A DNA stretch of 64,000 bases from Ailanthus altissimus (taxonomy: Eukaryota > Streptophyta > Magnoliopsida > Sapindales > Simaroubaceae): assembly GCA_946807835.1 (NCBI GenBank), contig OX327705.1:15902501-15966500 (forward strand), read 5' to 3'. Shown here one piece after another: positions 1-10,830 of this stretch (within the stretch, counting starts at the first letter, position 1; each line of letters starts with the position of its first letter). Position numbers and translations under genes: made by a program. The notes under the pieces were generated by a model, which was not told the DNA's origin, made no database searches, and was given only the letters and a program-made list of their open reading frames with translations.

Positions 1-3000
1 AAATATATACACAAGTATATTATGTATATATATAATTAAAACATTTATTTAGAAATATAATATATATATATTTTTAAAAGATTATTGGTGTCAATTTTTG
101 CTGTTATTAATATTATTATCATTATTATTATGTCAATTTTTACATTAATATAATAGTAAAATTTACCAAACACATAAAAATCACAATACTTTTAAAAATA
201 TAATTTATCAAACGTAAATTATTTCTATAGTATAATTAATAATGATTATTTTAAAAGTACAACATTATCAAACTAACCCTAACAACAACCTTCCTCTAGC
301 TTTGAGTAAAAAAAAAAGTCCTAATTCCCTCTATTAATTATATGTATAGTGGAGGCTGCTTTTCTAAGAATTTGTTCGAGCAGAATATCTTCTATTTCAG
401 TGGGAATATTTAGGATTCTCCACTAAACTGATGGTTGGAGTTTGTTCTAAACGGAAAATATCCAATAATTCCATTTTTTGTTTTTAGGAAATAGACAAAT
501 AAAAGGAGAAAAAGAAAAGGATTTGATTACAGAGTGTGGGGGAAGATAAGGATTGATTGATCCTGTTACTTTAAAACTTGCAAGTTCGGCGTAGACCCTT
601 TCATTCTTAAATTTATACCCTTTTAATTTTGTATAAACCCCTTTAATACTACTTCATTTTTAATAAAAGAGATTTTAGCCCTCAAAATAACGCCAAATTT
701 TATTAATGTCTATAAATTTTAAAATTAAGTACCAATATTAATTATAAACACTATTATTAAAGTTAACATTTAATGTGTCAACACCCACAATATCACAATT
801 ACTTTTCATATTGTGCTCGTCCATGCGTTGGTTTCGTTGACTTTATTTTCGGGCGGCAATCCGTGGGGGCTATTGTCGCAGTTGCGCTTCTTGTCAAGGT
901 TTAGCTGGTTCCAGTTGTGCAATTCTTTTTAGCATCATTGTTATCCCCCTCCGGCAAGCCATGCATTGTTCGGCTGTGCTGTGCACTGCCACCCTCTTTG
1001 GTGCTTGGTCGACAATTGTACACCCATTGAGATCATCAATTGCTGTGGTCGCTCTGATCCTTGCCGAGGCCTTGATGAAGTGACAATTTTTTTTATCTAT
1101 AATTGACGAGCTCTTGATCCAGTCGCCGTCCTCTAAGCCGCGGGTTAGCAGTCACTAACCTTCTCTGGCAATAAAGATATTTTTCGGCAGCATCAAATCC
1201 TAGTTGTTCATTTATACAATTTGAAGCTTACTTGAAATTTGGATATTTTGGGTTTGTTGATTTTTTTTGTACTTATTATGTATATAGTTTAGGTGTTTGT
1301 AGTTGAATTTATGTTTGAATTGCATGAGGGTGATTTATTTTACTCTCGAGTTATTCGGATTGTATTTCTCTCTTCTTAAGAAGGAATTTCCTAAATGAAA
1401 ATGTTATTCTCTTATTAGCAAAAAATTAAAATTGAGTTCTCATCATTCAACAAATTTATCTTTAAGTTCTATTAATTTCTTTACTAATTCTTTCAGAAAC
1501 TCCTAATTCTATATCTTAATTGGGTTCTTTAACAAAATTTTGTTTATTTAAAAAAAAATATTTTTGATAGTACAATTTATTTTACAACTATATATTAAAC
1601 ATCTTAATTTACTTTAATTTTTTTTTCTTTCAGTAAAATTTCCTTTTTACAACCCATCATCATCCACATCAACCTATTGTTTACTTGATGGGCTTATATC
1701 TAATTTGCCCAACCAGCTCAAGTAATAGAACACAATTTTTCTATTTACTTAAAAAGATCCTACAAACAAGCTCAGGAGACTTAGAGAAGGAACTAGATTT
1801 ATTCTCCAAATAGGCAACCCAGTTCATCAACCCACGATCTCCATAAAAGGATAGTGAATATCATAGGAAAACAGGAAAGGGTTCAATGATATTAGTTTGA
1901 ATATGATTTCAATTATCAATTTCATTTAAAAAGGGTTTTTCAAATATTTACTACTCTATTAGAACCCTCATACTAAAAAATTATGAGACGAAGTCTTTAA
2001 AAAAATTAAAATTTACTTTAATCATTTTTTCACTAAAATACACATTTATATTAATACACTTAGGAAAGGGGAAAGGAATGAAATTCCTATCCTATAAAAC
2101 TATTAATCCTCTAATCAGAAAGGGATCCCAATTCAAAAGAATAATTTAAATCACACACTCATTATAGTATATTAATTTATTTTTGTTTGTGCATACACTC
2201 TATTATACAAAATAATATTTTCTTCTTCGAATATTGACTTGATATAGCTCTATCATATACCATATTTAAATATTTTTAGTTGATTAATGATTATTTTTTA
2301 TATTATTCATTTGTGCTTTTTGAATTTGTTGTTTTTAATTTTATTAGAAAATTAATTAGATAATTTAGACTTATGAGTTATATGCTTAAAAAAAATTAAT
2401 CCATTTGTTGGATTTAAAAAATATGACCTTAATTTTTTTTAGTTGGAAAATTAATAAAATTTGCGTAAACGTTTAAGGGTTGCGTAATACATGTATAGAT
2501 AGACAAGTTAGATAATAATATCAACTTAAATATATATGCATAAGATTTTAATTCGGGAGAGATAATGAATTTAATATTAAATTTATTGATTAATAAATTT
2601 ATAAAAATAATTGTTAATTATTAAAATATAAAGAACATGGGAAGAGTAAAGTGAAATTAAGATAAATTGATATAAAGAGAGAATTGAGAGAGAATTAAAG
2701 ATTTAAAAAAAAGGAGTAATTTCACTAAAATGAATTGGTCGATTATTTTGGCTCCATAAGCTCCCTTTTTATAGTTAAAGAGAACTCATGGGCTTTGTAT
2801 AAATACAAATATTCCTCCCATAGATATTTTAATCATTAAATAAATAAATTACCTTTTTTGGTAATTTACTGTTCCTACAATCACAAAATAAGTATCTAAA
2901 TATAATATATAATATAGAGAAAGTCCTGGATCCACACAAATATCAAGTCTGTGAGGATGTGAGGTGGCGGTGAGTTACTGGTGCTGAAAGTTGTGCGATG

Positions 3001-4951
3001 AGAAGTAGGCGGCGATAGGGATAGATAGCTGATTGGGTTTGATAACTTAGTGATAGTGTTTACTGTTTGGACTTTTTTGTTTTTAATTTTTTAAAGTGTT
3101 TTGGCTTTTTTTTTTGCTTTGCTTTTTTACATGTACTACCCTTTCACTTTTAAGTTTATTAGTTTTATTATTTGAGTTTTGTAAATGTTACAAGTTTTAA
3201 TGTAAGTGTTATAAATCTATAATTTTTTTTAAAGGATTATAAATTTATAGTTTAAAAGATAATTATTATAATTTTTACTTTTTTTAAGAGTCTAACTTTA
3301 TACCAATTTAAAAAATATTTAAATAAAATTCGAATTTATCTAATTTAATAATATATGTACAGTAACGAATTATAAATAAATTGGCGAATTAAACATCCTT
3401 ATCAAATCATTTAATTATTTATAAATTTATATTCAATTTGTTTATTTTTTCAATCAATTTTTTTTTATATATATTCGTTAAATTCAAATCGAATAAACAA
3501 ATCATAACCCATATTAACACTTCTAGTTGGAAGTCTTAATTAGCAAACTTTAACGAGATTGACATAAATTAATAGCCATTGTGATTTCATTTTCTAGGCA
3601 CAAATGATTGACATCTTTTTAAAAATGAAATAAAGTTTAGAATAGAAGAATAAGAAGAATGAATCTGATCTACCAATTCAAAGTCCTTGTTAATATTCTC
3701 TTTCTCTAGAAATAAAGAAATTAAAGCTCATGCATGCACATATATGCATGATTCCCTACTGACTCATTTTTTGTGTTTCAATTTTCTTTTCTCTTATGGA
3801 ATCTTCCCATCACTTTTAAAATTGGTATACCCAATTGTTAACCATTTCAATTATTCGACAAGTCTTATTGAACTTTGTCATTTTCCAACTCAAAAAAACC
3901 ACATCATGCTTGTAAGAATATATAATATGGATGTCTGTCTTCTGGATCAGATCAAATAATTTCTTTCTTATATGTTCACTAGCCTGCTACTAATTAGGGT
4001 TAATTAATCAAGTGATCAGACGGGTTGATGTTGATACGTTTATGACAATCTCCAGTATTTCATCCATGTACTTTCGTTTTTAATCAGTTTTTAATTTGTT
4101 TCTCATAAATTGTGGTTATAATTTATCTTTACAATAGCGTTAAGGTTATAAAATTGAGATACAAATCTTGTATTTTAATTGATGTGTTATTAACCGTTGA
4201 TTATTATTGATAATTATATAACTCTAATTAACAATAAATATAATAAATGTTACATTAATTAGGATACAAATTTTTTTATTTAACTATGTAAGTATAACAT
4301 TATTATTATTATTTTTAGTATTAATAATAAATTTTTAATTATGAAACGACTTCAATTTTTTAGTTGACTAATTTATCTAACAAATCGGATAATTTAACAT
4401 GGTAAGTTGAGCTGAGATAGGTATCAATTAACTAAAATTTGGAAACAAAATAATTGAAAAAGATTAAAAAAAAAAAGATTCAAACACTTGATGAAAAGAA
4501 TTGCATGCATGATAGAAAGGAATAAGTGAGATAAAATAAGTTTAGTGATTTGAATTAGATTACATGGTCAAGATATGACAATTTGACAACCACCCATTAA
4601 TGTTATAGAAAGGAAAAGTTAAAATTCTCGAGGTCGAGGTAGAAAGATGTTGTTTTGTAAATTAACAATCGATCTCTCCAAATTCTCCAATACCCCTCTT
4701 ACATTGATATTCTCTTTTATATTTAGTAATATCCCGCTCATATTTGGATCGCCAATTCTACCACTTTTTGTATGTTATTGTGTTGTCTAGTAGCTAAGGA
4801 CATGATCAATTGTTCTAATTGATATAACACTAACTTAAGCAATATTTTCCTCATTTCTTAAGGTTTCCTTTTATAAATATCACAATGACACGTATGGTTA
4901 TGATTAAGAATCTACTTAAATTTATTTGTGTTTATTTTTACTAAAGGATAA
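1..4951. other. AT-rich region without a recognisable gene
   Basis: No coding region with a recognisable domain was found on either strand; the only open frame of note (3687-3959, +) is low-complexity and resembles nothing known to me. About 780-1200 is clearly more GC-rich than its surroundings but gives no convincing protein. The stretch 2640-2880 has an AT-rich, LTR-like look but no matching partner, so I do not call it an element. Confidence 0.6.
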
Positions 4952-5721
4952 TGTTAGAATTTGTTATTTAAAATTATGTTTAAGTGTGATTTTGAGTTGC
5001 AGATCAATAAAAAGTTAACATGTGATCGATGATGTATTATACGAATAAAGAAGAGAGTGAAATAGAAAGCCAAAAGTAAGAAGGGCTCAGAACACATGAG
5101 GGGCACTTTTCCAAGCGTGGGCACTATGGTACTGGCTACTTAACGTCGCGGCATCAAACTTAGAACCTGTAGCACTGTGATGCCAGATCAAAGTCGCACT
5201 GGTACCGCGGCGCCCAGTTTCGATAGTTTCTTATTTTAAGCTGTCTTGATTAGTTTAAGTCAATTTTGAACTTTCTAAATGTGTGAACTCTTATTCCAAC
5301 TAGAAATCAGGTTTCTAAGGATGTTTGAAGCCTATATAAACCCTTATAACCCTTTAGAATAATCAAGTATTAGAGAAGAAACTCCAAGAAAGAGAATAGA
5401 GAGTACCATAGGAGTGCTTGTGTATAAGAAAACATTGATAAATACTTTGAGAGTTCATATATTATTATATTCCTTGGTAATCTCTTGTGAGAGATCTTTA
5501 TGATTTGAGAATTCTTTATGAACTAATAAAAAATGCTAGAATTCTGTGATTCATTATACATTTAGGTGTTTGTTGTCAAACCACGTAACTTTCTTATACA
5601 TTATGTGTGATTGTTTATCTCTATTATATATGTGATATTTTCTTATTCTTATTTTACTAGTAAGTGAAATCTTTCGCAAATGCTTAGGAATTTTTAGAGT
5701 GCACCCTGAAAAATTCTAACA
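4952..5721 (+). repeat. Element A left (5') LTR
   Basis: Begins TGTTAGAATT (4952-4961) and ends AATTCTAACA (5712-5721), a perfect 10-bp terminal inversion of the TG...CA type. The middle (about 5100-5220) is a GC-rich block that the right LTR repeats at about 7385-7545 with many substitutions, so this is an old insertion. Confidence 0.88.
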
Positions 5722-5723
5722 AG

Positions 5724-5736
5724 TGGTATCAGAACT
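5724..5736 (+). other. Primer binding site of element A
   Basis: TGGTATCAGAACT starts two bases after the LTR and closely matches the 3' end of plant initiator tRNA-Met as used by most Copia elements. A second, degenerate copy (TGGTATATTAGAAC) occurs at 5753-5766. Confidence 0.8.
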
Positions 5737-5782
5737 AAGGTTAATACCTAAGTGGTATATTAGAACATAAGTTTTTTAACCA

Positions 5783-6960
5783 TGACAACTTACAAGTATG
5801 AAGTAGAGAGCATGATGGTTTCAATTTGTGAAAGATGAAAGTTATGGCTATACTAGTGAATCAATGGTTAAATTCAACCCTTGAAGAGATTCAAGTAACA
5901 ATCAGCAAATAGAAGAAACTTGCAACATTTGAATTCAAATTAGATAGAGAAGCCCATAGCACAATTATTCTATCGTTGAGTGATGAAGTTCTAAGATAGG
6001 TAGCTAGAAAGAAGACTACAATTAGTCTTTGAAAGAAATTTGATGCCTTTTACATGATGAAGCCCTTAGCGAATTATCTGTATGTCAAGAAGAAGTTATA
6101 TCAGTTGTCTATGACTAAAGAAATTTCAATTAAAGATCACATTGACACTTTCAATAAGATTATCATAGATTTTGAGGCAGTTGATATTAAGATTGAAGAT
6201 GAAGATAGTGCAATAATCTTATAATGTTCTTTACCTCAAAGTTATGAGCACTTTATGGATACCCCCATATACGACAAAGAGACTTTAACGATAATTGATT
6301 TTAAAGTCTCGTTGAACTCCAAAAGAATTGAGAAAAAGATCTGAGCCTAGTAGTGTAGTAGGTTTGTCTACAAGAGAAAAAGTTGAGTATAGAAATAAGA
6401 AGAACAATTAATTAAGGGACAGATCTAAGAAGTACTATTGTTGCAAGAAAAAATGGCAGACAAAAATGGGTAGAGATGCTGCAATGATTTGTAAGGAGAA
6501 CTATGATATTGTAGAATCCTTAATAGCTTCTGATGGGAAGTATGTTGGTTAATGGATACTTGATTCTGGCTACAGTTTTCATATGTGTCTTGATAGATCA
6601 TTGTTTACCAATTATAGATCTATTAGGGATTATAAAGTACTAATGGGTAATGATATGGTTTGAAAGTCATAGGAATTGGTAATATAAGGATGAGGTTACA
6701 TAATGAGAAAATTAAGGAGTTACTTCATGTATGACATGTTTATGGAGTTATGAGGAACTTGATATCTCTATGGGTGCTAGTTCAAATAGGATGTTTATTT
6801 AAAGCAGAAAAATGAATATTGAAAGTAGTAAAAGAATCTATGATAATTAGGAATGGTGAGAAGTATAAAAGGATGTATGTGCTTAATAAGAATGTTGTAG
6901 TTGGCTCAATATATGTTTTTGAGAGAATTCAAACTAAAAGATAGCATTGAAGATTAGCTC
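5783..6960 (+). pseudogene. Element A gag and protease remnant
   Basis: A candidate gag start at 5783 (MTTYKYEVES) is followed by many stops and frame changes. Around 6425-6475 a Lys-rich stretch with paired cysteines (YYCCKKK) looks like a ruined zinc knuckle. Around 6545-6620 the pattern W-I-L-D-S-G-Y-S-F-H is the Copia aspartic protease active-site region, followed by a GAG-pre-integrase-like segment. Nothing of integrase or reverse transcriptase follows. Too broken to make a protein. Confidence 0.75.
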
Positions 6961-7269
6961 ACCGAGATGATAAGGGTCGAAGAGAATACATGGTAAAGGT
7001 ACTGATGACAAGAAAAAGTTTCAGTTACTTGGGAGATTATGGTCATAGTGTCGATAGTGACATGGGAGATTGCAATACAAATGATACCCTAAATAAGATG
7101 CATTCATATCTTTGAAGACCAAAGTCACGAGCTTTAGATAAGTTAAGTCTGGATAAAGACTTAACTAGAGTTAACACCAAGTGATAGAGTGTTGGCATAG
7201 ATGGATCCTAAAGAGCTTATTAAGAGATTTTGAATCAATGAAAGATTTATTGAAATTGATGAGAGAAAT

Positions 7270-8069
7270 TGTGTTTGAAAATAATTTGAGATAGAGACAA
7301 TGAGAAGTCGACACGTGATTGAGGACGGGTTAGACGGACAAAAAAGGGAGTGAAGCAGAAAGTCAGAAGCAAGTAAGGGCTTAGAACATACAAGGGGCAT
7401 TTTCCCAGGCCTGGGCGCTATGGCACTGGCTATTCAGCGCCACAATGCTGAACTCAAAACCTCTAGCGTTGTGGTACAAGATCAAAGTCACACCAACACT
7501 GCAACATTGGCCCGTAGCGCTACGACACCTAATTTCGACATTTTTTTTACTTTAAGCCGTCTTGATTAGTGGACTTTTTAAATACGTGAATTCTTATTCC
7601 AATTAAAAATAAGATTTCTATAGATGTTTTAAAACCTATATATATTATTGTAACTCTTTATAATAAATAAGCATTAGAGAGAAACTACAAAAGAGGGAAT
7701 AAAGAGATAGAGAGCACTTGAGTACTAAGTGTGCAAAGAAAGTGCTATGAGAATGCTTAAATACTGTGTACAAAAAAATACTAATAGATCATTTGAAAAA
7801 TCTTCTATTATTGCATTCCTTATTAATTTATTGTGAATTTTTTTTGTGATCAGAGAGTTCTTTCGAAATTAATTAAAGAAGTTAAAAACCCGTAATTTAT
7901 CATAAACGTATACGTTTATTGTTGGGCTACATAATTTTCTTGTGTCTTATGTGTGATTGTATATCTCTAGGTGTGTGATCTTTAATTTTTTATTCTTACT
8001 TTATTTATTAATAAAAAATTTTGCATGCATTTAAAAGTTTTTAAAATGTATATTAAAAAACTCCCAACA
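7270..8069 (+). repeat. Element A right (3') LTR
   Basis: Matches the left LTR over most of its length: the GC-rich block, the TTAAGCCGTCTTGATTAGT stretch and the downstream AT-rich part. It ends CCCAACA at 8069. Its start is set at TGTGTTTGAA after a purine-rich GATGAGAGAAAT tract that may be the polypurine tract. This start is approximate because the first ~25 bases of the left LTR are not matched well. Confidence 0.75.
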
Positions 8070-8074
8070 AATAA

Positions 8075-9202
8075 TTTGTAATAATAATATTAATTGAGAA
8101 GACTTTAACCTCTAACTTTAACAACAGAATAAAATGAAAACAATTATAAAATTGAAAGGTAATTATCATCTTTCAAAGGTTAGGCATGAAAAAATTAAGA
8201 TGAAAGCCTCTCCATGCAATCATTCTTTTAAAAACATTTTTGTCAAACACAAGTATAATAAGACAAGGGGTTAAAAACAATCATAATATAGGCAAAAATC
8301 TAGTGGAAGAGTCTCAGCAAAAGTTTTTAAAATATATGTGTGGGCTCTATAAATTAAATAAAGACTACGAATTTCGTTATGACACAAAGTTTTGGATGTT
8401 CTCGTGTATTTAACTTTTTCATGATTGCTCGATATTGAGATATACATATAGCAAAAGTCTAATCGAAGAGTGTCTACGTCACAATATAGTTGTGACTTGA
8501 ATTATCTAAAATGTGAACTTGAGAAATCGAACACGGATAGTAATAATATATTTGTCGTCTAAAACAAATTGACCGTCGTTATATTATCCCAGCGAACTAA
8601 GAAAAATGCATTCAATTTTGCAAATATTTGTGTCCACATTGACATGCCTAATTACGTTGAACACTTTATTTTCAACAGGAAATGATCATCGTGATGCTAA
8701 GGTCTTTGGCAAAACCATTGGCACGTAAGTGTTGTAATAGCTCTAGCGAATCATATTCAAACATGTGTTGTGTTGGTCCATGAACAGAATAGTCTAAATA
8801 GATATCATAAGCTTCAAGCCACATAATTTGCACAGAGTATGAACCTGATCTGCCAATTCAACCATATTATATAATATTATGATCTTTACAAAATAATATA
8901 TATTTGAATCCTTATCAACTTCTCTGGTGTATTTTTTCCACCAACTTTTTGACTTTCTAATGGAATCTTCTTTTTGATCCCATACTATGCAGTTGAATGT
9001 CTCTAATCCAAACTTTGTAATTTTGCGTAAACCCAAAATACCAAAAGGGCAAAAAAAATTCACACCAAAATTTGTACACATGTAACCCAGGCTTGGCTAG
9101 ATAGCTGATCATCATTTGGTTATTCTCATCTTATCATGGTTTTTTTTTTTTTTTTTTGTGGGGGTGGGGGGGTTGTCTTTTTAACTTTTAAGATTCATTC
9201 TC
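8075..9202. other. Intergenic region downstream of the NAC gene
   Basis: AT-rich DNA without a recognised gene. An 95-codon open frame at 8794-9081 (minus) has a Trp/Lys-rich patch but matches no family I know. About 9136-9175 is a long T run followed by a G-rich run. On the transcribed minus strand this is a C-rich then A-rich tract shortly after the NAC stop codon, so it probably lies in or near the NAC 3' UTR. Confidence 0.5.
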
Positions 9203-10592
9203 TTATCCTTGAAAATGAAGATTTTGGCTCAAAAGTAACTGCTGGTTCAAGAATGACTGGTGTAAGAAGTTGTACTGAGAATCAGATTGATCAGTGCTAT
9301 TAGTGAAACTGCAAGAGGAGATGAATTTCTTGGATGGGTGCAATATGTGCTCATCCATATTTGGAATTGGGCGCTTGAGCTTGTTCTCAGTGATTGGAAC
9401 TGAAGAGTTCAAGTAGGGGAGTTTTTGTAGCAAGAAGCTGTTATTGTAACTAGTGTTGGTGCCATTACTGAAGGTTGGTTGCTGCTGGTCTATAACCCCA
9501 GAAGTGAGTAAGGGAGTGGATTCGAATCCGGTTTGATTTGTTTGGTTTTCGGATAGGAAACTACTCAGCATTGAGTAGTCCATGGCATCTAATAAGTTGG
9601 AAAAGGAAGAGGATTTCTGAGGATTGAGAGTGTTCATGTGGCTTGGAGGACTTTTCAGGATTGGCAAAAGGGTGTCTTGGATGGATTGTTCCTCTGCTTC
9701 TTCTTGATCTTGATCGCCTGTTGTCGCCGCTGATACTGGCGAAGAAACATGGGACTTGCGGTATATCCGGCAAAGAACCCAATCATCCAACTATAGAAAA
9801 AAAAAAGGAAACGGACAAAGTCAAATCGCATTAGATTATTGATGGTTACCATTTTCCTAAAGCCTTCATTTTTACATTACTTATTTATAACAAAATGATG
9901 CAAAATCCAAATTAAGTGAAAGATGCTGCTTTTGACTGATTATGTATGGTTCTCACCCTCATGGAAGAGTCTTTAGGCCTCATTGCCCTGTTGTGGTTCA
10001 AATGGTTCGGGCTGTCTGTAAGGCGATATTCATGCATAATCCAATTAGTTTTGACACCTTTAGGAGGCCTCCCCTTGTAAAACACAAGAGCTTTCTTCAC
10101 ACCAATGTTTTCTTGAGCTCCTCCTCCAGCTGCTGCTGCTGCTGCTACCGATGACGATGCCAGGATGATCTTATCAGTCCCTGTTGCCTTCCAATACCCG
10201 GTTGCTGCTGCCCTGTTCGGCCTGGCTCCATTTGGGTACTTGCGATCTCTGGGAGTGAAAAAGTACCACTCTTTCTCACCAAAGGCAGCTTTGGCTGATG
10301 AGATGAACAATAACAACAAAAATCAACAATTAACACAAACAGAGATGTCATGCACACTCCATAACACAAATAATTTACTGTTTAAATAACAACCAAATGA
10401 AAAGAAGTGAAAAAAAACACCTGGCAAATCCCATGGATCAAACTTGTAAATATCAACATCTGCTATGATGGAAACTGGGAAAGATGAAGAAGCCACCTTC
10501 TTCCTAAGATAATGAAGGATGAGCTCCTCGTCTGTTGGGTGAAACCTAAACCCTGGCGGCAGCGCTGATTCCGGGTTCTTTCTATAAACCAT
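9203..10592 (-). CDS. NAC domain transcription factor, three exons, 365 aa
   Basis: Exons on the minus strand are 10421-10592, 9957-10294 and 9203-9790, with introns of 126 and 166 bp. All junctions are GT/AG and the joined frame is open (172+338+588 nt). The ATG at 10590-10592 gives [10 protein letters not shown] just before the NAC domain. NAC subdomain A ([14 protein letters not shown], residues 11-24) is in exon 1. B to D, including [25 protein letters not shown] (90-99) and [14 protein letters not shown] (124-137), are in exon 2. Subdomain E ([11 protein letters not shown]) opens exon 3. The two-intron layout is the usual one for NAC genes. The long C-terminal tail (183-365) is rich in Ser, Asn and Gln, as expected of an activation region. 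Residues 108-113 are a six-Ala run encoded by a GCx microsatellite, lying in a variable loop before the DNA-contacting KKALVFY part. NAC proteins bind DNA as dimers in the nucleus. The domain looks like the NAP/NARS-type branch, but I cannot fix the orthologue. Confidence 0.95.
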
Positions 10593-10625
10593 GATATTAA
10601 ATTAAAAACAATCCACACCCTATAA

Positions 10626-10729
10626 ATACACCAGTTATGTATATGTATATGTCTAAGCTTACAAAACAAACTAGATATACACCAGTTATGTATATGTATA
10701 TGTATAAGTCTAAGCTTACAAAACAAACT
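10626..10729 (-). repeat. Tandem duplication in the NAC 5' leader
   Basis: Two direct copies of a ~51-bp unit (10626-10676 and 10677-10729) differ mainly by a short insertion in the second copy. Each contains ATACACCAGTTATG, a TATATGTATATG run and AAGCTTACAAAACAAACT. They begin 34 bp upstream of the NAC start codon, so they probably lie in the 5' UTR. Confidence 0.85.
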
Positions 10730-10817
10730 ACTCTTCAAGATTGGCTTGGAACCAAACTCAAAGGGATAGATTGGAAGAGAGAAAAGGATTGAAATTTTGC
10801 AAGATGGGGATGAAGGA

Positions 10818-10830
10818 CCATTATATGGGT
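10818..10830 (-). promoter_or_regulatory. Possible NAC core promoter element
   Basis: On the minus strand the sequence ACCCATATAATGG occurs about 230 bp upstream of the start codon. CATATAAT could act as a TATA box, placed for a ~200-nt leader. The same site, CC-ATATAAT-GG, is also one base longer than a CArg-type box. This is position-based inference only. Confidence 0.25.

Larger units (their letters stand above)
4952..8069 (+). mobile_element. Element A: internally deleted Copia LTR retrotransposon
   Basis: Two diverged LTRs in the same orientation (4952-5721 and about 7270-8069) bracket only ~1.55 kb of internal DNA. A tRNA-iMet-type primer binding site follows the left LTR directly. The internal part keeps remnants of gag and the start of protease, then stops; integrase, reverse transcriptase and RNase H are missing. 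The flanks GATAA (4947-4951) and AATAA (8070-8074) match at four of five bases, as an old 5-bp target-site duplication would. It is a dead deletion derivative that would need proteins from elsewhere. The right LTR start is less certain than the other ends. Confidence 0.85.

Noticed and set aside
3687..3959. 90-codon open frame on the plus strand
   Set aside because: Low-complexity, AT-driven composition and no recognisable domain or neighbouring exon.
8794..9081. 95-codon minus-strand open frame with a Trp/Lys-rich patch
   Set aside because: The central part looks faintly protein-like, but I recognise no family and no exon partner; possibly an old gene relic.
9643..9834. Open frames opposite or overlapping NAC exon 3
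   Set aside because: Shadows of the NAC coding sequence in other frames.
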